From Lachnospiraceae bacterium (GTDB taxonomy: Bacteria; Bacillota; Clostridia; Lachnospirales; Lachnospiraceae): 64,000 bases of DNA. Where the stretch lies: positions 1 to 64,000 of the forward strand of contig SVEY01000003.1 of NCBI GenBank assembly GCA_015057165.1, in the 5' to 3' direction. The translations under genes were made by a program, and so were the position numbers. The notes beneath the pieces are model-generated. The model had not been told where the DNA came from and searched no databases. It saw only the letters and a list, made by a program, of their open reading frames with translations. How positions within the stretch are numbered: position 1 is the first letter of the stretch; each line of letters begins with the position of its first letter. Below, piece by piece: positions 62,050 through 64,000 of the stretch.

Positions 62050-64000
62050 CTATTCTTCAATATTATCTTCTGCAAATGCTTCTGCATCTAGGTCTTCGTA
62101 TTCTTCAGACTCTAAATCGTCTTCTTCGTCAACTGTATGCTCAGTATAACCTTGAGCTGCAAAATCAACATTTTCCTCAAATGCAAAATTCTTATTAGCA
62201 TCTGCCATTACTGCGTTGTAATCAGTATTGCCATACTCACTAGTCTCTATTAATTGAACCTCTTTACGATTCTCATCAAGTACTTTGACATCAAGACCAA
62301 GTGACTGTAATTCCTTAAGAAGAACCTTGAAGGATTCTGGAATTCCAGGTTCAGGGATGTTCTCTCCCTTAATAATAGCTTCGTATGTCTTAACACGACC
62401 AACAACGTCATCCGACTTCATTGTCAGGATTTCTTGAAGTGTATAACTTGCACCATAAGCTTCAAGAGCCCAAACTTCCATTTCTCCGAAACGCTGTCCG
62501 CCGAATTGTGCTTTACCACCAAGTGGCTGTTGTGTTACTAGAGAATAAGGACCAGTTGAACGAGCGTGAATCTTATCGTCTACTAAGTGGTGAAGTTTCA
62601 AGTAATGCATGTGACCGATTGTAACCGGTGAATCAAACTCTTCGCCTGTACGTCCATCACGAAGCTGTACTTTACCATCTCTTCTTATCTCAACTCCCTC
62701 CCATAGAGCTCTATGGTCACGATTGTCACTTAAGTATTTCATAACGTCCTTGTTAAGAACATCTTTATACTTATCTGAGAAATTCTCTTTCTTGTCAGCC
62801 CATTTATCAAGCTTAGCTTCTGTCTTATCGAAAGGAAGATTTACATAATCATTAGCAAGTTCAAGAGTATCCTGAATATCAATTTCCTTAGCACCATCAA
62901 ATACAGGTGTTTCAATATTAAATCCAAGAGCCTTAGCTGCAAGAGACAAGTGAATCTCAAGTACCTGTCCAATATTCATACGAGATGGTACACCAAGTGG
63001 ATTAAGAACGATATCAAGTGGTCTACCATTAGGTAGGTATGGCATATCTTCAATAGGAAGTACACGAGAAACTACACCCTTGTTACCATGACGACCAGCC
63101 ATCTTATCACCAACAGAAATCTTACGCTTCTGTGCAATATAGATTCTAACTGATTTGTTAACTCCAGGTGGTAACTCATCACCATTTTCTCTTGTAAATA
63201 CCTTAGCATCTACAACAACACCATATTCACCATGAGGTACCTTAAGTGAAGTATCTCTAACTTCTTTAGCCTTATCACCAAAGATAGCACGAAGTAACTT
63301 CTCTTCTGCTGATGCTTCTGTCTCACCCTTAGGTGTAACCTTTCCTACAAGAATATCACCTGCACGAACTTCAGCACCGATTCTAATAATACCGTCTTCG
63401 TCAAGGTTAGCACGGGCATCGTCACCTACACCAGATATATCTCTTGTAATCTCTTCTGCACCAAGCTTTGTATCTCTAGCTTCTGTCTCATATTCTTCAA
63501 TATGAACAGATGTATACACATCATCCTGAACTAATCTCTCTGATAATAGTACAGCATCCTCGTAGTTGTAACCTTCCCAAGTCATGAAACCAATAAGTGG
63601 GTTCTTACCAAGTGCCATTTCACCCATTGATGTTGAAGGACCATCTGCAATAACTTCGCCTTCTTCAACCTTATCACCCTTGAATACAATAGGTCTCTGG
63701 TTGTAGCAGTTACTTTGATTACTTCTATCAAATTTATTAAGGATATATTCTTGTCTGCCTGACTTACCCTTTACAATAATCTTAGTTGCATCTACGAACT
63801 CAACTGTTCCTTCTTCTTTTGCAACAACACATACACCAGAGTCAACTGCAGTCTTTGGCTCCATACCTGTACCTACAACAGGAGCTTCTGTTGTAAGAAG
63901 TGGTACTGCCTGACGTTGCATGTTTGATCCCATAAGTGCACGGTTAGCATCATCATTCTGTAAAAATGGAATAAGTGCAGTAGCAACAGAGAATACCATC
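62050..64000 (-). CDS. rpoB: RNA polymerase beta subunit, C-terminal part (cut by window)
   Basis: The last 649 residues of RpoB; the 5' end lies beyond the window. It begins just after the rifampicin region with [20 protein letters not shown]. It contains [40 protein letters not shown] (active-centre lysines and H), [20 protein letters not shown] and [20 protein letters not shown]. The C-terminus is a strongly acidic tail of about 35 residues (Asp/Glu-rich, [20 protein letters not shown]), common in Lachnospiraceae. Translation is probably coupled to rpoC. Confidence 0.98.
   Translation of the reverse strand, partial: MVFSVATALIPFLQNDDANRALMGSNMQRQAVPLLTTEAPVVGTGMEPKTAVDSGVCVVAKEEGTVEFVDATKIIVKGKSGRQEYILNKFDRSNQSNCYNQRPIVFKGDKVEEGEVIADGPSTSMGEMALGKNPLIGFMTWEGYNYEDAVLLSERLVQDDVYTSVHIEEYETEARDTKLGAEEITRDISGVGDDARANLDEDGIIRIGAEVRAGDILVGKVTPKGETEASAEEKLLRAIFGDKAKEVRDTSLKVPHGEYGVVVDAKVFTRENGDELPPGVNKSVRIYIAQKRKISVGDKMAGRHGNKGVVSRVLPIEDMPYLPNGRPLDIVLNPLGVPSRMNIGQVLEIHLSLAAKALGFNIETPVFDGAKEIDIQDTLELANDYVNLPFDKTEAKLDKWADKKENFSDKYKDVLNKDVMKYLSDNRDHRALWEGVEIRRDGKVQLRDGRTGEEFDSPVTIGHMHYLKLHHLVDDKIHARSTGPYSLVTQQPLGGKAQFGGQRFGEMEVWALEAYGASYTLQEILTMKSDDVVGRVKTYEAIIKGENIPEPGIPESFKVLLKELQSLGLDVKVLDENRKEVQLIETSEYGNTDYNAVMADANKNFAFEENVDFAAQGYTEHTVDEEDDLESEEYEDLDAEAFAEDNIEE

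Noticed and set aside
1..64000. tRNA, rRNA, riboswitch (T-box, SAM, FMN) or replication origin
   Set aside because: None recognised by eye on either strand. T-box leaders in particular were looked for before lysS and argF and not seen. A covariance-model scan would be decisive.

Overview
This window looks like a chromosomal segment of a low-GC, Gram-positive anaerobe of the class Clostridia, most likely a Lachnospiraceae (Butyrivibrio/Roseburia/Agathobacter type). The placement is an inference. It rests on the rpoB-rpoC arrangement, the lysS-greA-dus-coaX-birA order, the DUF5702/Flp1/FHA type Tad locus, the SleB-like hydrolase and strong A+T bias. Almost every gene is on the minus strand. No rRNA, tRNA, CRISPR array or intact transposase was seen.

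The window has two halves. Bases 1 to about 25.9 kb are an accessory region: a metallo-beta-lactamase-fold hydrolase, a small-ORF/membrane-protein pair, an amidohydrolase, DUF4143-type AAA ATPases, a Crp/Fnr regulator divergent from a ferredoxin gene, and a dense set of gene remnants (relB, an integrase tail fused to abiEi, a collapsed AlbA_2 ATPase, two ATPase fragments, an orphan phd and a truncated second lysS). Inside it lies a co-directional run on the minus strand: XRE regulator - TcmP - CX3CX3C radical-SAM-like protein - type III Mod - type III Res - a 637-residue unknown protein with a HEPN-like RNKYIH motif. A 60+207-bp near-identical direct repeat flanks about 14 kb of this material, and an 18-bp repeat flanks the TcmP cassette. 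Next to it is an AbiL/RloAB-like ATPase + RloB pair.

Bases 25.9 to 64 kb are core genome. First comes lysS, greA, dusB, coaX, a DUF6145-like gene, birA and argF. Then comes a tight four-gene operon (adenylation-carrier-acyltransferase protein, SpoIIE phosphatase fused to an RsbW-like kinase, STAS domain fused to an APH-type kinase, fucosyltransferase-like protein). It couples partner-switch signalling to what looks like cell-surface or small-molecule synthesis. This is followed by a SleB-like wall hydrolase, murG, a HIT protein and a flavodoxin-SCP2 fusion.

A complete Tad/type IVb pilus locus follows at 45.6-53.5 kb: two prepilin peptidases, a TadZ-like protein without a P-loop, CpaF, TadB, TadC, Flp pilin, DUF5702, two TadE-like proteins, then an FHA protein at 44.4 kb. 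The end of the window holds membrane lipid genes (MGDG-synthase-like glycosyltransferase, plsY, lgt), a lipoprotein, two small membrane proteins, rpoC, and rpoB cut by the window edge.

The best candidates for an undescribed system are the XRE-TcmP-radical SAM-Mod-Res-HEPN-like run, and the STAS-kinase/SpoIIE operon in the core.
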